From Flavobacteriaceae bacterium (lineage in GTDB: Bacteria > Bacteroidota > Bacteroidia > Flavobacteriales > Flavobacteriaceae): a stretch of DNA of 32,011 nucleotides. Both the position numbers and the translations under genes were made by a program. Each line of letters opens with the position of its first letter. Within the stretch, counting starts at the first letter, position 1. Below, in pieces: positions 22,508 to 29,542 of this stretch. Below the pieces are notes generated by a model that was not told the origin of the DNA, ran no database searches, and was given only the letters and a program-made list of their open reading frames with translations. The stretch is from NCBI GenBank assembly GCA_028277085.1, contig JANQHL010000054.1, positions 1 through 32,011 of the forward strand. The letters run 5' to 3'.

Positions 22508-22522
22508 ACAAAAAGCGAGGCG

Positions 22523-23293
22523 ATGGATACCTTAAAAATTGTAACAGTAACCCCAGAAAATGTCAAAGAGCAGACACTCTTTTGTGTAAAGGACATCACC
22601 AATCCCGGGTTTGAAAGTAAACGGAAATGGTTTAAGAAAAGGTATGAGGAAGGCCTGCGAATTAAAATCCTGAAGGACGAAAAGGATAAAATGATTGGTT
22701 TTATTGAGTACTTGCCCGTAGCATTTGCCTGGCGACCTATTAATGCCCAAAACTTCATGTTCATTCATTGTATGTACGTCTATTCCAAAAAAGATAGAAA
22801 TCGAGGGTATGGGTCAATGCTCATAGAAGAATGCGAAAAAGAAGCCAAAGATTTGGGAATGTCAGGAGTTTGCGTGATGACGAGTAAGGGTTCCTGGATC
22901 GCTAATAAAACCATTTTTGAAAAGAACGGTTTTGTCCCGGTGGATGAAAATGGTCGATTTGAACTGCTTTCTAATAAATGGGAAGAAACGGCTTCCGACC
23001 CTCAATTGATAGATTGGAAAAGCAAACAACATTACTACCAGGGTTGGCATTTGTTATACGCAAATCAATGCCCATGGCATGAAAAGTCGGTTGAAGCACT
23101 TCTAAATGTTGCTATGGATTTTGGTATTGACCTTAAGGTACAACAACTGAATACCGCTCAAGAGGCTCAAAATGCACCTTCGGGATTCGGCGTATTCAGC
23201 CTTTTACACAACGGAAAGTTATTGGAAGACCATTATTTAAGTGCTACGCGGTTCAAAAACATTGTACAGAAGGAACTGGCAAGATCCAAATGA
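22523..23293 (+). CDS. GNAT acetyltransferase with YoaP-like C-terminal domain
   Basis: A 256-residue protein. The N-terminal half (about 1-150) is a GNAT fold: a membrane-free acetyl-CoA site is suggested by CMYVYSKKDRNRGYGSMLIEECEKEAKDLG (the R/Q-x-x-G-x-G/A loop is RNRGYG). The C-terminal part has a thioredoxin-like CPW motif in LLYANQCPWHEKSVEALLNVA, then FGVFSLLHNGKLLEDHYLSATRFKNIV, as in the YoaP domain. Substrate unknown. It is 15 bases after the FMN-binding lipoprotein and overlaps the next gene by 4 bases (ATGA), so all three are one operon. A combination of acetyltransferase and thioredoxin-like parts hints at redox or thiol chemistry, but this is inference. Confidence 0.85.
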   Translation: MDTLKIVTVTPENVKEQTLFCVKDITNPGFESKRKWFKKRYEEGLRIKILKDEKDKMIGFIEYLPVAFAWRPINAQNFMFIHCMYVYSKKDRNRGYGSMLIEECEKEAKDLGMSGVCVMTSKGSWIANKTIFEKNGFVPVDENGRFELLSNKWEETASDPQLIDWKSKQHYYQGWHLLYANQCPWHEKSVEALLNVAMDFGIDLKVQQLNTAQEAQNAPSGFGVFSLLHNGKLLEDHYLSATRFKNIVQKELARSK

Positions 23294-23745
23294 AGCGGCC
23301 TATATCCAGTATTGTATTGATTACCCTTGTTCTTTTTCTGGCAGTGGGTGCTATTCCTTCGGGAGTTAGTATGATCCTGGATCCTACAGGTGCGATCATG
23401 GGTCTTCCAATCCGTATTTTAGAATCATCCCCTTTTTCCAATTTTCTATTTCCCGGACTCTTTTTAACCTTTGTATTGGGAGTACTTCCTTTGGTAGTGC
23501 TCTATGGACTCATTACCAAAAAAGAGATTGTACTACTGGAAAAGATAAATCTTTACAAAGAATACCATTGGGCACTAGGGTGTTCATACTTTCTGGGAAT
23601 AGTACTGATACTATGGATCAATATGCAACTCTATTTTGGAATTGGATTTCATATTCTTCATTTCAGCTACTCCTTTCTTGGTTTACTAATTATATTTTTT
23701 GCTCATTCGCCAGGTAACAGAACATACTACTTAAAAAATCAATAA
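23290..23745 (+). CDS. Small integral membrane protein, four helices
   Basis: A 151-residue protein with about four transmembrane segments: residues 4-25 (SSIVLITLVLFLAVGAIPSG), about 52-76 (FLFPGLFLTFVLGVLPLVVLYGL), about 94-113 (WALGCSYFLGIVLILWINMQL) and about 119-137 (FHILHFSYSFLGLLIIFFA). Short basic loops lie between them. I do not recognise a named family. Translational coupling to the GNAT gene through the ATGA overlap marks it as the last gene of the FMN/GNAT operon. No clear terminator follows in the 100 bases before the convergent slipin gene. Confidence 0.8.
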   Translation: MKRPISSIVLITLVLFLAVGAIPSGVSMILDPTGAIMGLPIRILESSPFSNFLFPGLFLTFVLGVLPLVVLYGLITKKEIVLLEKINLYKEYHWALGCSYFLGIVLILWINMQLYFGIGFHILHFSYSFLGLLIIFFAHSPGNRTYYLKNQ

Positions 23746-23845
23746 TCCACCGATTTTTCGCCTGTTGGTAAATGCGTGGGGAACGTATTTTCAATTTACA
23801 TTGGCCGGAAGTAAATCCTCCGTTTGCCAGACTAAACAGTCCTTG

Positions 23846-24595
23846 TTAGTCGGTATCTGTTTTTTTCGTATTCCTGGGCAAGACCTCTTCCGGAAAAGGG
23901 AACAAAATAGTAGAATTCTTCTCCGAAGCAATATTGGAAAGTGTTTGATAGAGCCGCAGCTTTATGGCCGAAGGCGACTGATCAATTTGCTTTCCCGCTT
24001 CCAATAGCTTTCCTGCTGCCTGGTTCTCTGCCTCTGCCAAAATGATCCTGGCCCTTCTGGATCGCTCTGCCTCTGCCTGATTCGCCATCATGCGTTTCAT
24101 GTTTTCCGGCAACTGAATATCTTTAATCTTCACATCAATGATCTCTATACCCCACTCCTTTGTTTCCATTTCAACAATGGCTTTGATGTTTTTCCCCATT
24201 TCCTCCCTTTTGGAAAGAATGGTATCCAATTCCACCTTTCCACAAACATCCCGCAAGGCTGCCTGCGAAAGTTGGGTTATGGCGAAGTTATATTCCTCCA
24301 CCTCTAAAACTGCCTTTTCCGGGTTGGTAATTTTAAAAAACACTACCCCATCAATACTACAAGGAACATTATCCTCTGTCATCACCTCTTGTGAAAGGAT
24401 ATTGATGGTTATGACACGTATATCCACAACCTGGATGGTCTCCACCAGGGGGATGATCCATCGAAAACCAGGTTGTAGTGTTTTAATGTATTTTCCAAAC
24501 CTAAATTTCAAGGCCCGTTTGTATTCAAAAACGATACGTATGCCAGCAAATAGAACCAAAGCGAGCAGTAGCAAGAATAACACCAAAGGGTTCAT
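23846..24595 (-). CDS. Slipin/stomatin-like SPFH (band 7) protein
   Basis: A 249-residue protein. An N-terminal membrane anchor (MNPLVLFLLLLALVLFAGIRIV) precedes an SPFH domain beginning FEYKRALKFRFGKYIKTLQPGFRWIIPLVETIQVVDIRVITINILSQEVMTEDNVPCSIDGVVFFKI, the classical stomatin pattern. An alanine/glutamate-rich coiled coil follows (MMANQAEAERSRRARIILAEAENQAAGKLLEA). The C-terminal tail is short (SPSAIKLRLYQTLSNIASEKNSTILFPFP). Slipins form oligomeric scaffolds in membranes and often pair with a NfeD protease, but no NfeD gene is present here. No operator of the array type was found in the 213 bases upstream, so it may lie outside the regulon. Confidence 0.92.
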   Translation of the reverse strand: MNPLVLFLLLLALVLFAGIRIVFEYKRALKFRFGKYIKTLQPGFRWIIPLVETIQVVDIRVITINILSQEVMTEDNVPCSIDGVVFFKITNPEKAVLEVEEYNFAITQLSQAALRDVCGKVELDTILSKREEMGKNIKAIVEMETKEWGIEIIDVKIKDIQLPENMKRMMANQAEAERSRRARIILAEAENQAAGKLLEAGKQIDQSPSAIKLRLYQTLSNIASEKNSTILFPFPEEVLPRNTKKTDTD

Positions 24596-24808
24596 TTTTC
24601 TATTTTTTTAGTTTCCCTAGAAGTTACAAAAATTCAATGGTTTTAAGAAGTGTTAGCTCCACAAAATCAAACACTTGCTGTTGACATTTCCATCAAAAAT
24701 CAGATAGGGATGAATGTCTGGATAAAAGGAAGTGAGGTTATCCAAGTGCAGTATTGAAGAAATCCTTAAATTTCTACTGCTATTTTAGCGTAAACAAAGT
24801 TTCAAATC

Positions 24809-25822
24809 ATGCAATCCACAAGGAGGTATTCTCTGTATTCCATTATCCGATGGCAACGTTGGATTCTTATCGGTTTGGTAGTACTAATGACAATCCCGGT
24901 GGTAGTGTATGACCAATTTCAATGGGAATGGTTAAGAATCCCCTGGCAACCTGTTTCTGTAATAGGCATCGCCATTGCGTTCTATCTCGGCTTTAAGAAC
25001 AATTCTTCTTACGATCGCCTTTGGGAGGCGCGTAAAATTTGGGGAGGGATAGTAAACGCTTCCCGATCCTTTACCGTTATGGCCCGGGATTTTTTGGATA
25101 CTGAAGTGGCCTCAAAGCTGTACGATAAAAAGGAAATTAGTGCAATACAACAACGGTTGGTGTACCGTCAAGTGGCATGGTTGTATGCCCTGGCCCTGCA
25201 GCTGAGAAAACCCAGCAAATGGGAACATTTTCACAAAGGTGATCAAAAGTTCCGGACGCTTGCGGATACCGAATTTGATATTCGCAAATTTGACAGAATA
25301 CAGCCCTATTTATCGGAAGCGGATTACGAATATATTATGCAAAAGGGCAATAAAGCCTCGCATCTCCTAAGCCTGCAATCTAAAGACATTATACAACTGC
25401 GGGAGCAAGGGATCCTAGACGGGTTCCTGCATCAACAATTACAGGAAATGATTACCGAGTTCTATACCCTCATGGGAAAGTCCGAGCGGATCAAGAATTT
25501 CCCGTTTCCACGACAGTACGCCGGTATCAATTACTATTTCACCATTCTCTTCGTGTTGCTTTTGCCATTTGCCATGCTGGGGATTTTTGCCGGAAATTAT
25601 AACATATGGCTTACCATTCCTTTCTCTGTAATGGCGGGCTGGGTGTTTATCACCATGGAAATGATTGGGGATTATAGTGAAAACCCATTTGAGGGCTTAT
25701 ATAATGATGTTCCCATTCTTGGGATTTCCAGAAGTATTGAGATCGATATTCGGCAAATGTTAGAAGAAGTGGATCTTCCTGCTCCTGAGGCACCAATTGG
25801 AAAATTGAACATTCTGGTATAG
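24809..25822 (+). CDS. Bestrophin-like (UPF0187) membrane protein
   Basis: A 337-residue integral membrane protein of the bestrophin family, which forms pentameric ion channels. The diagnostic segment is GIAIAFYLGFKNNSSYDRLWEARKIWGGIVNASR (residues about 50-85). Hydrophobic segments lie at about 15-35, 50-62, 238-262 and 266-287, and ENPFEGLYNDVPI matches the family's conserved C-terminal loop. Length and order fit bacterial homologs. A TATTTTAG (24781-24788) is a likely -7 box, but no palindrome lies 22 bp upstream of it, so expression is probably independent of the stress operator. The ATG at 24809 is used. Confidence 0.92.
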   Translation: MQSTRRYSLYSIIRWQRWILIGLVVLMTIPVVVYDQFQWEWLRIPWQPVSVIGIAIAFYLGFKNNSSYDRLWEARKIWGGIVNASRSFTVMARDFLDTEVASKLYDKKEISAIQQRLVYRQVAWLYALALQLRKPSKWEHFHKGDQKFRTLADTEFDIRKFDRIQPYLSEADYEYIMQKGNKASHLLSLQSKDIIQLREQGILDGFLHQQLQEMITEFYTLMGKSERIKNFPFPRQYAGINYYFTILFVLLLPFAMLGIFAGNYNIWLTIPFSVMAGWVFITMEMIGDYSENPFEGLYNDVPILGISRSIEIDIRQMLEEVDLPAPEAPIGKLNILV

Positions 25823-26000
25823 TGAAGGTTACGAGCTGTTGTTATCGTTTTAGCAGAAAGATATTGCTTACGATGAAATGCATCGTTAGGTAGTTTTCTC
25901 GCAGGATATCAGAAATTTCTGCGGATCATCGGCAATTCTTAAGTGTTTTGAAATCAATGCACTAACTTTTCCAAACCTAAAATCGCAATATCCTATATCC

Positions 26001-26156
26001 ATGAAACTTTACCACTTTTTTGATTCCATTGTTGCCATTTGGAGAACAAATCTTCAAAACCAATCAAGAAAAAACACCTTTGACAAAACACCAGCCCTTA
26101 CTCCTGTTCTAGTAAGGTCATGGAAAAGAGACCACCAAAGACAACGGCCTTTTTGA
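26001..26156 (+). CDS. Doubtful 51-residue ORF
   Basis: ATG at 26001, stop at 26154. The product is basic with few hydrophobic blocks (MKLYHFFDSIVAIWRTNL, then KTPALTPVLVRSWKRDH). No family is recognised, no ribosome-binding site is clear, and its stop lies inside the inverted repeat at 26151-26169. It is listed only because the region has no other coding content; it may be chance. Confidence 0.2.
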   Translation: MKLYHFFDSIVAIWRTNLQNQSRKNTFDKTPALTPVLVRSWKRDHQRQRPF

Positions 26157-26196
26157 TAGGTCATCAAAATTTAGTTGTAGTTACTACATAATTGTG
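26151..26196 (+). promoter_or_regulatory. Candidate variant operator and -7 box before the 45-residue membrane protein
   Basis: TTTTGAT (26151-26157) and ATCAAAA (26163-26169) form a perfect 7-bp inverted repeat with a 5-base spacer, one base longer than the other operators and ending ATCAA rather than ATCAT. TAATTGTG (26189-26196) starts 29 bases from its centre, almost the array spacing. TGTAG/CTACA overlaps the region between. It is less certain than the 14 regular sites. Confidence 0.4.
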
Positions 26197-26274
26197 TCGA
26201 CAGGGACGGCAGGAACACTTCATAAGCCCATGCTGGCCTAGGTAGCTTGTTATGCCCAAATCAAAACCTTGAAA

Positions 26275-26412
26275 ATGAATAGCAACGTAAACAAACCGGA
26301 ATTCCCCAATAAGCACGATGCTTCCCAAAGAGGCATTGTGCTTTATTTGCTTTTAGTTGCACTACTTTATGCAATTACCATCTTTGGAATTTATATCTAC
26401 AAATTTCTCTGA
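26275..26412 (+). CDS. 45-residue single-pass membrane protein
   Basis: ATG at 26275, stop TGA at 26410-26412. The N-terminal 19 residues are polar (MNSNVNKPEFPNKHDASQR), followed by a single strong membrane helix (GIVLYLLLVALLYAITIFGI, residues 20-39) and the tail YIYKFL. The clean polar-then-hydrophobic layout with aromatic ends is typical of genuine small membrane proteins such as accessory subunits of oxidases or transporters. It lies alone in a long intergenic region, with a possible variant operator and -7 box 80 bases upstream and a regular operator 166 bases downstream. No homolog is recalled. A role is not assignable. Confidence 0.55.
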   Translation: MNSNVNKPEFPNKHDASQRGIVLYLLLVALLYAITIFGIYIYKFL

Positions 26413-26577
26413 TCTGCCCTTCTTCTTTGCTTCCAAAATCCTAATAACCACCGCTGTTAAATACGATGCATTCAGTGGTCTATCAAAAAGGGAAACCAAT
26501 AATTTCTGTTCCTACTTTTCCCTTTTCTAAATCAAATTTAGGATAGCACGAAATTGGTCGTGAATATAGTTTTTAGA

Positions 26578-26621
26578 CTGATCAAGGTCATTGCCCTACT
26601 ACTACCTTCTGCCTAATTTGC
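26578..26621 (+). promoter_or_regulatory. Operator and -7 box for the PepSY-like gene
   Basis: CTGATCAAGGTCAT (26578-26591), then TAATTTGC (26614-26621) after 22 bp. The leader to the ATG at 26682 is about 55 bases. Confidence 0.68.
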
Positions 26622-26681
26622 CGTGTTTAAATAAAGGTTCGCTTACAAACATAGCTTAGTATTAACTATAAATTCAAGATC

Positions 26682-27200
26682 ATGAAAAAAGTACTGTTAG
26701 GCCTGTTGGTAACTGGATTAATACTCCCCATCTATGCCCAGGTTGAAAAGACTGCTAAACCGGAAGAATTAACAGAAGTAGTGGTGTACGCCACTAACTA
26801 CAAGTATCTGCAAAATGTGAAAACTGAGCAGGCAGCGTCTATTCCGGTTAAAATGCTAGAACGTAAAGTAGCAGAATTTGATGTAAAAGCTTCGGGCTAC
26901 TATCAAGACGATTATGACCTTTATGAAATTAATTTCTACATCCCTGAGGGCACTATTCTTGCCGCCTATGACAAAGACGGTAAATTATTACGAACCATTG
27001 AACGATTCAACAATGTTAACTTACCTAAAGCGGTTCAGAAGGCAGTGGTAAAACGTTTCCCCGGATGGGCGGTTACAAAAGATGTATTTCTGGTAGATTA
27101 CCGCGAAGCCATGGGGGCCACCAAAAAATATAAACTAAAACTGGAGAATGGCGACAAAATTATACGGGTGAAAATGAGTGAAGATGGTAAATTTCTTTAA
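26682..27200 (+). CDS. Secreted PepSY-like protein
   Basis: A 172-residue protein with a signal peptide (MKKVLLGLLVTGLILPIYAQ, cleavage near residue 20). The mature part has strand-rich repeats of the PepSY/BLIP-like kind: YEINFYIPEGTILAAYDKDGKLLRTIERF, then LPKAVQKAVVKRFPGWAVTKDVFLVDY, then KKYKLKLENGDKIIRVKMSEDGKF. The 'P..V..A...RFPG' segment is the usual mark of such Bacteroidota periplasmic proteins. No enzymatic motif is seen. It is a single gene with its own operator promoter (26578-26621) and a strong terminator behind it, so an envelope protein appears to be part of the stress response. Confidence 0.8.
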   Translation: MKKVLLGLLVTGLILPIYAQVEKTAKPEELTEVVVYATNYKYLQNVKTEQAASIPVKMLERKVAEFDVKASGYYQDDYDLYEINFYIPEGTILAAYDKDGKLLRTIERFNNVNLPKAVQKAVVKRFPGWAVTKDVFLVDYREAMGATKKYKLKLENGDKIIRVKMSEDGKFL

Positions 27201-27272
27201 TGATATGAACCATAAACGGTGCGTTTGTTTTTCATAGCGTATCCTAACAGGCATTTTACACCCCACTGGCAG

Positions 27273-27308
27273 GGGGCTTTCAAAATTATTGAAAGCCCCT
27301 TGCTCTTT
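27273..27308. terminator. Bidirectional hairpin terminator
   Basis: GGGGCTTTCAA (27273-27283) pairs perfectly over 11 bp with TTGAAAGCCCC (27289-27299) around a 5-base loop, followed by TTGCTCTTT. It lies between the convergent PepSY-like gene and the minus-strand operon ending at 27324 and can serve both. Confidence 0.85.
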
Positions 27309-27323
27309 ATTGGTATATAACTA

Positions 27324-28727
27324 TCAATAAAAATAGGAGGCTTCGTTTATCCAATGAAAGCGCCTCTTTATCAATCTGAAGTCATTTATATCTATGCCTC
27401 TTCTTTTGGCGGTGATATGGACAGTATCATTTTTGATCCTCCCTTTGAGTTGTAGCGTATTTGAATCAGACATTTCAAAATGAAACCTACTTATTTTTTG
27501 TCGGGCAATTAGTATGGAATCCATCCCATAATAGATACTATCGGCAATACCCAGTTCATTATAAACCTCCTGCATTTTTTCCACCAGATCTGCCGGATCG
27601 CCATATACGATAAGTTCTTTTTTGTTCACTGGAACATTGATGAGTGCAACACTATCTTCCTTTAAACGGACTGCCTCAAGCACGCCATCCCCAATTATAA
27701 GTTGATGCCAACGTAAGGGATCCTCTGGCAACAACGTATCTTTATTCACAACAAATGACGCAACATCGTAAAGCCCCGAATATTTGGACTTAGCTTGTAC
27801 CCTTTCTTCAGAGCGCTTTTGATACTCAATATTCCCTGCAACAGAAAAAATCAGGAAATACCCTATCACTACAATTTTCAACACTGATTTTGAGATACGC
27901 ATCCATGGCCTTTGAAATATAGGGGCTTTGATCACATTAAGAGCAATGGCCTGGCCTGTGAAGAAAAATTGGAATATACTTTTGGCATCTTTAAGCAACA
28001 GGAAAAGGGCCATGATAAACAAAGCCGTGGGATATAGTTTAGCATGCACATCATAGCTGTAGTTTACAACGATCACGTTAATAAGAGCTCCCATGGTGAT
28101 GATTGCTCCGAGCGTGGTTGTCCTACGAAATAACAGGAGTAATGATGCACTTTCTGCTATGCCCATGAATACGTTGTATTCATAAGAATATCCAAAAAAA
28201 GCCCAGGCCAGATGCATGGGTGACATGTCCCCCAACCGTGTGGTCAAGCTGTAATACCCAAGATCGGGAAATTGTAACTTAAAAAATTTATACAACGCAA
28301 AGAGAAACATTGTGAATGCCAAATAATAGCGTATGATGGCGGTGAGCCAATAATAAAGCACCTGATAATTTTGGCGTTTTCTATCGAGCAAGCTCCAAAC
28401 GATAGTCCCTAAGACTGCTACAACACCCATCGTGAAGTACAGTAAATACACATACGTTCTATCGTTATGTTCCCCATCATACGGGGATATGATGAGGTAG
28501 GGAATTTGAAATATATCTTTTCCTACCCAGGAAATAACACCATCCAATAGGGTTGAGAGGGGGCCATAATAGTATAGTTTGGACAAAACAGGATTAACGG
28601 ACCAATCCAGAAAAATGATAAACAGGATAAAAAATAGGGCAACAAAACGAAATGTAATTTTTTGATAGCGCTTCCAAGGTGAAGGAGTTGTGGCTATTTC
28701 TTCCTTTGTTACTTTTTTTGCCTTCAT
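27324..28727 (-). CDS. DoxX-like multi-pass membrane protein
   Basis: A 467-residue protein with about seven to eight hydrophobic segments between residues 25 and 295 (for example FRFVALFFILFIIFLDW, YLLYFTMGVVAVLGTIVWSLL, YYLAFTMFLFALYKFFKL, AIITMGALINVIVVNY, TALFIMALFLLL, VLKIVVIGYFLIFSVAG). A soluble C-terminal domain of about 170 residues follows, ending FHWINEASYFY. The GYSYEYNVFMGIAESASLLLLF segment and general layout resemble Bacteroidota proteins annotated as DoxX family. The function is unknown. It is the third gene of a minus-strand unit, 34 bases after the secreted protein gene. No stress operator precedes this unit. Confidence 0.7.
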   Translation of the reverse strand: MKAKKVTKEEIATTPSPWKRYQKITFRFVALFFILFIIFLDWSVNPVLSKLYYYGPLSTLLDGVISWVGKDIFQIPYLIISPYDGEHNDRTYVYLLYFTMGVVAVLGTIVWSLLDRKRQNYQVLYYWLTAIIRYYLAFTMFLFALYKFFKLQFPDLGYYSLTTRLGDMSPMHLAWAFFGYSYEYNVFMGIAESASLLLLFRRTTTLGAIITMGALINVIVVNYSYDVHAKLYPTALFIMALFLLLKDAKSIFQFFFTGQAIALNVIKAPIFQRPWMRISKSVLKIVVIGYFLIFSVAGNIEYQKRSEERVQAKSKYSGLYDVASFVVNKDTLLPEDPLRWHQLIIGDGVLEAVRLKEDSVALINVPVNKKELIVYGDPADLVEKMQEVYNELGIADSIYYGMDSILIARQKISRFHFEMSDSNTLQLKGRIKNDTVHITAKRRGIDINDFRLIKRRFHWINEASYFY

Positions 28728-28761
28728 ATTTCAGAATGAAAGATTAATTTATCATAATTTC

Positions 28762-29535
28762 TTAGTAGCTCAGTTGCTTCTGATAGCTAAAATTGTAGGA
28801 TTTCGTTGCTATACTTAACCCTTCTATCGTTTCCATTATGGCTTGAAATTCTTCCTGGCGGCCATGCCTACTCATCCACTTCATTAAGCTGTTGTTCCCA
28901 AAATAAGCCTCCCTATTGTCATAAAACCATACCAGGGTCATTGTACCATAGGCGCCCAAAGACCCACGGTTACTTTCAAGCGGATAAGGATATTCCACTT
29001 TCTTCAGTAAGGCCACCAATTTGCGCATGACACTATCATAACCCTCCATATTCTTAGTTGGTATTTGGTGTTCTACCATAGTAGCAAGAGGAAATTCCGA
29101 AACCGATATCTCCCGGACCGTACTCCATGGGAGTAACATTTGTATGAGGTAGTTTCTATCCACCGAAATGTTACGTCGAAGCAACGCCTCTACAATTGTA
29201 TCGAATGCTTCCCCTACCCCTTTCTTCCTGAACGCTTTTCTATAGGTGTCAAGGGTCAATGCATCTGAAATCCCACCACTAAAATTTACAATAAGATATT
29301 GCCCCTGATCACTTTTATAGGTGAGCCAATCATACTGTTCCCCAAGTGGTACTTGTTTTGACAGTTTGCGGAGGGCATTCATATCCCCTTCAAAATCCGA
29401 TACCTCATCCGGTGATACCGTTAACAAGGTCAATTGGGAGTAGATTTCGATATCCTCCTGCTGAATGGATTTTTGGCCATACAGTATTAGCGTGCTAAAG
29501 GCCACAAATGAACAAACAAAAATGGTTTTAAACAT
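28762..29535 (-). CDS. Secreted protein of unknown function
   Basis: A 257-residue protein from the ATG at 29535, with signal peptide MFKTIFVCSFVAFSTLILYGQ; the longer frame to 29577 overlaps the upstream gene and would spoil the signal. The mature part is mixed alpha/beta (DIEIYSQLTLLTVSPDEVSDFEGDMNALRKLSKQ, then YLIVNFSGGISDALTLDTYRKAFRKKGVGEAF, then WSTVREISVSEFPLATMVEHQIP). I recognise no family. It starts 7 bases after the amidohydrolase stop and precedes the DoxX-like gene by 34 bases, so the three form an operon. The context suggests an envelope function linked to the amidohydrolase substrate, without detail. Confidence 0.75.
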   Translation of the reverse strand: MFKTIFVCSFVAFSTLILYGQKSIQQEDIEIYSQLTLLTVSPDEVSDFEGDMNALRKLSKQVPLGEQYDWLTYKSDQGQYLIVNFSGGISDALTLDTYRKAFRKKGVGEAFDTIVEALLRRNISVDRNYLIQMLLPWSTVREISVSEFPLATMVEHQIPTKNMEGYDSVMRKLVALLKKVEYPYPLESNRGSLGAYGTMTLVWFYDNREAYFGNNSLMKWMSRHGRQEEFQAIMETIEGLSIATKSYNFSYQKQLSY

Positions 29536-29542
29536 GGCGTAT

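Larger units (their letters stand above)
25823..26681. other. Long intergenic region with two palindromes and small ORFs
   Basis: An 859-base gap between the bestrophin-like gene and the PepSY-like gene. It contains ACGATG/CATCGT (25870-25886), a perfect 12-base palindrome CAGAAATTTCTG (25910-25921), a doubtful 51-codon ORF (26001-26156), a 7-5-7 inverted repeat TTTTGAT/ATCAAAA (26151-26169), TGTAG/CTACA (26176-26188), a 45-residue membrane-protein ORF (26275-26412) and the operator of the PepSY-like gene (26578-26591). The stretch 26413-26577 shows nothing I can support. Confidence 0.6.

Noticed and set aside
23765-24007. An 80-residue plus-strand ORF opposite the slipin gene
   Set aside because: It has no family resemblance and mostly overlaps the conserved coiled coil of the slipin on the other strand.
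25910-25921. The palindrome CAGAAATTTCTG after the bestrophin-like gene
   Set aside because: It has no partner copies in the window and no promoter box at a set distance; a chance palindrome or minor structure cannot be excluded.
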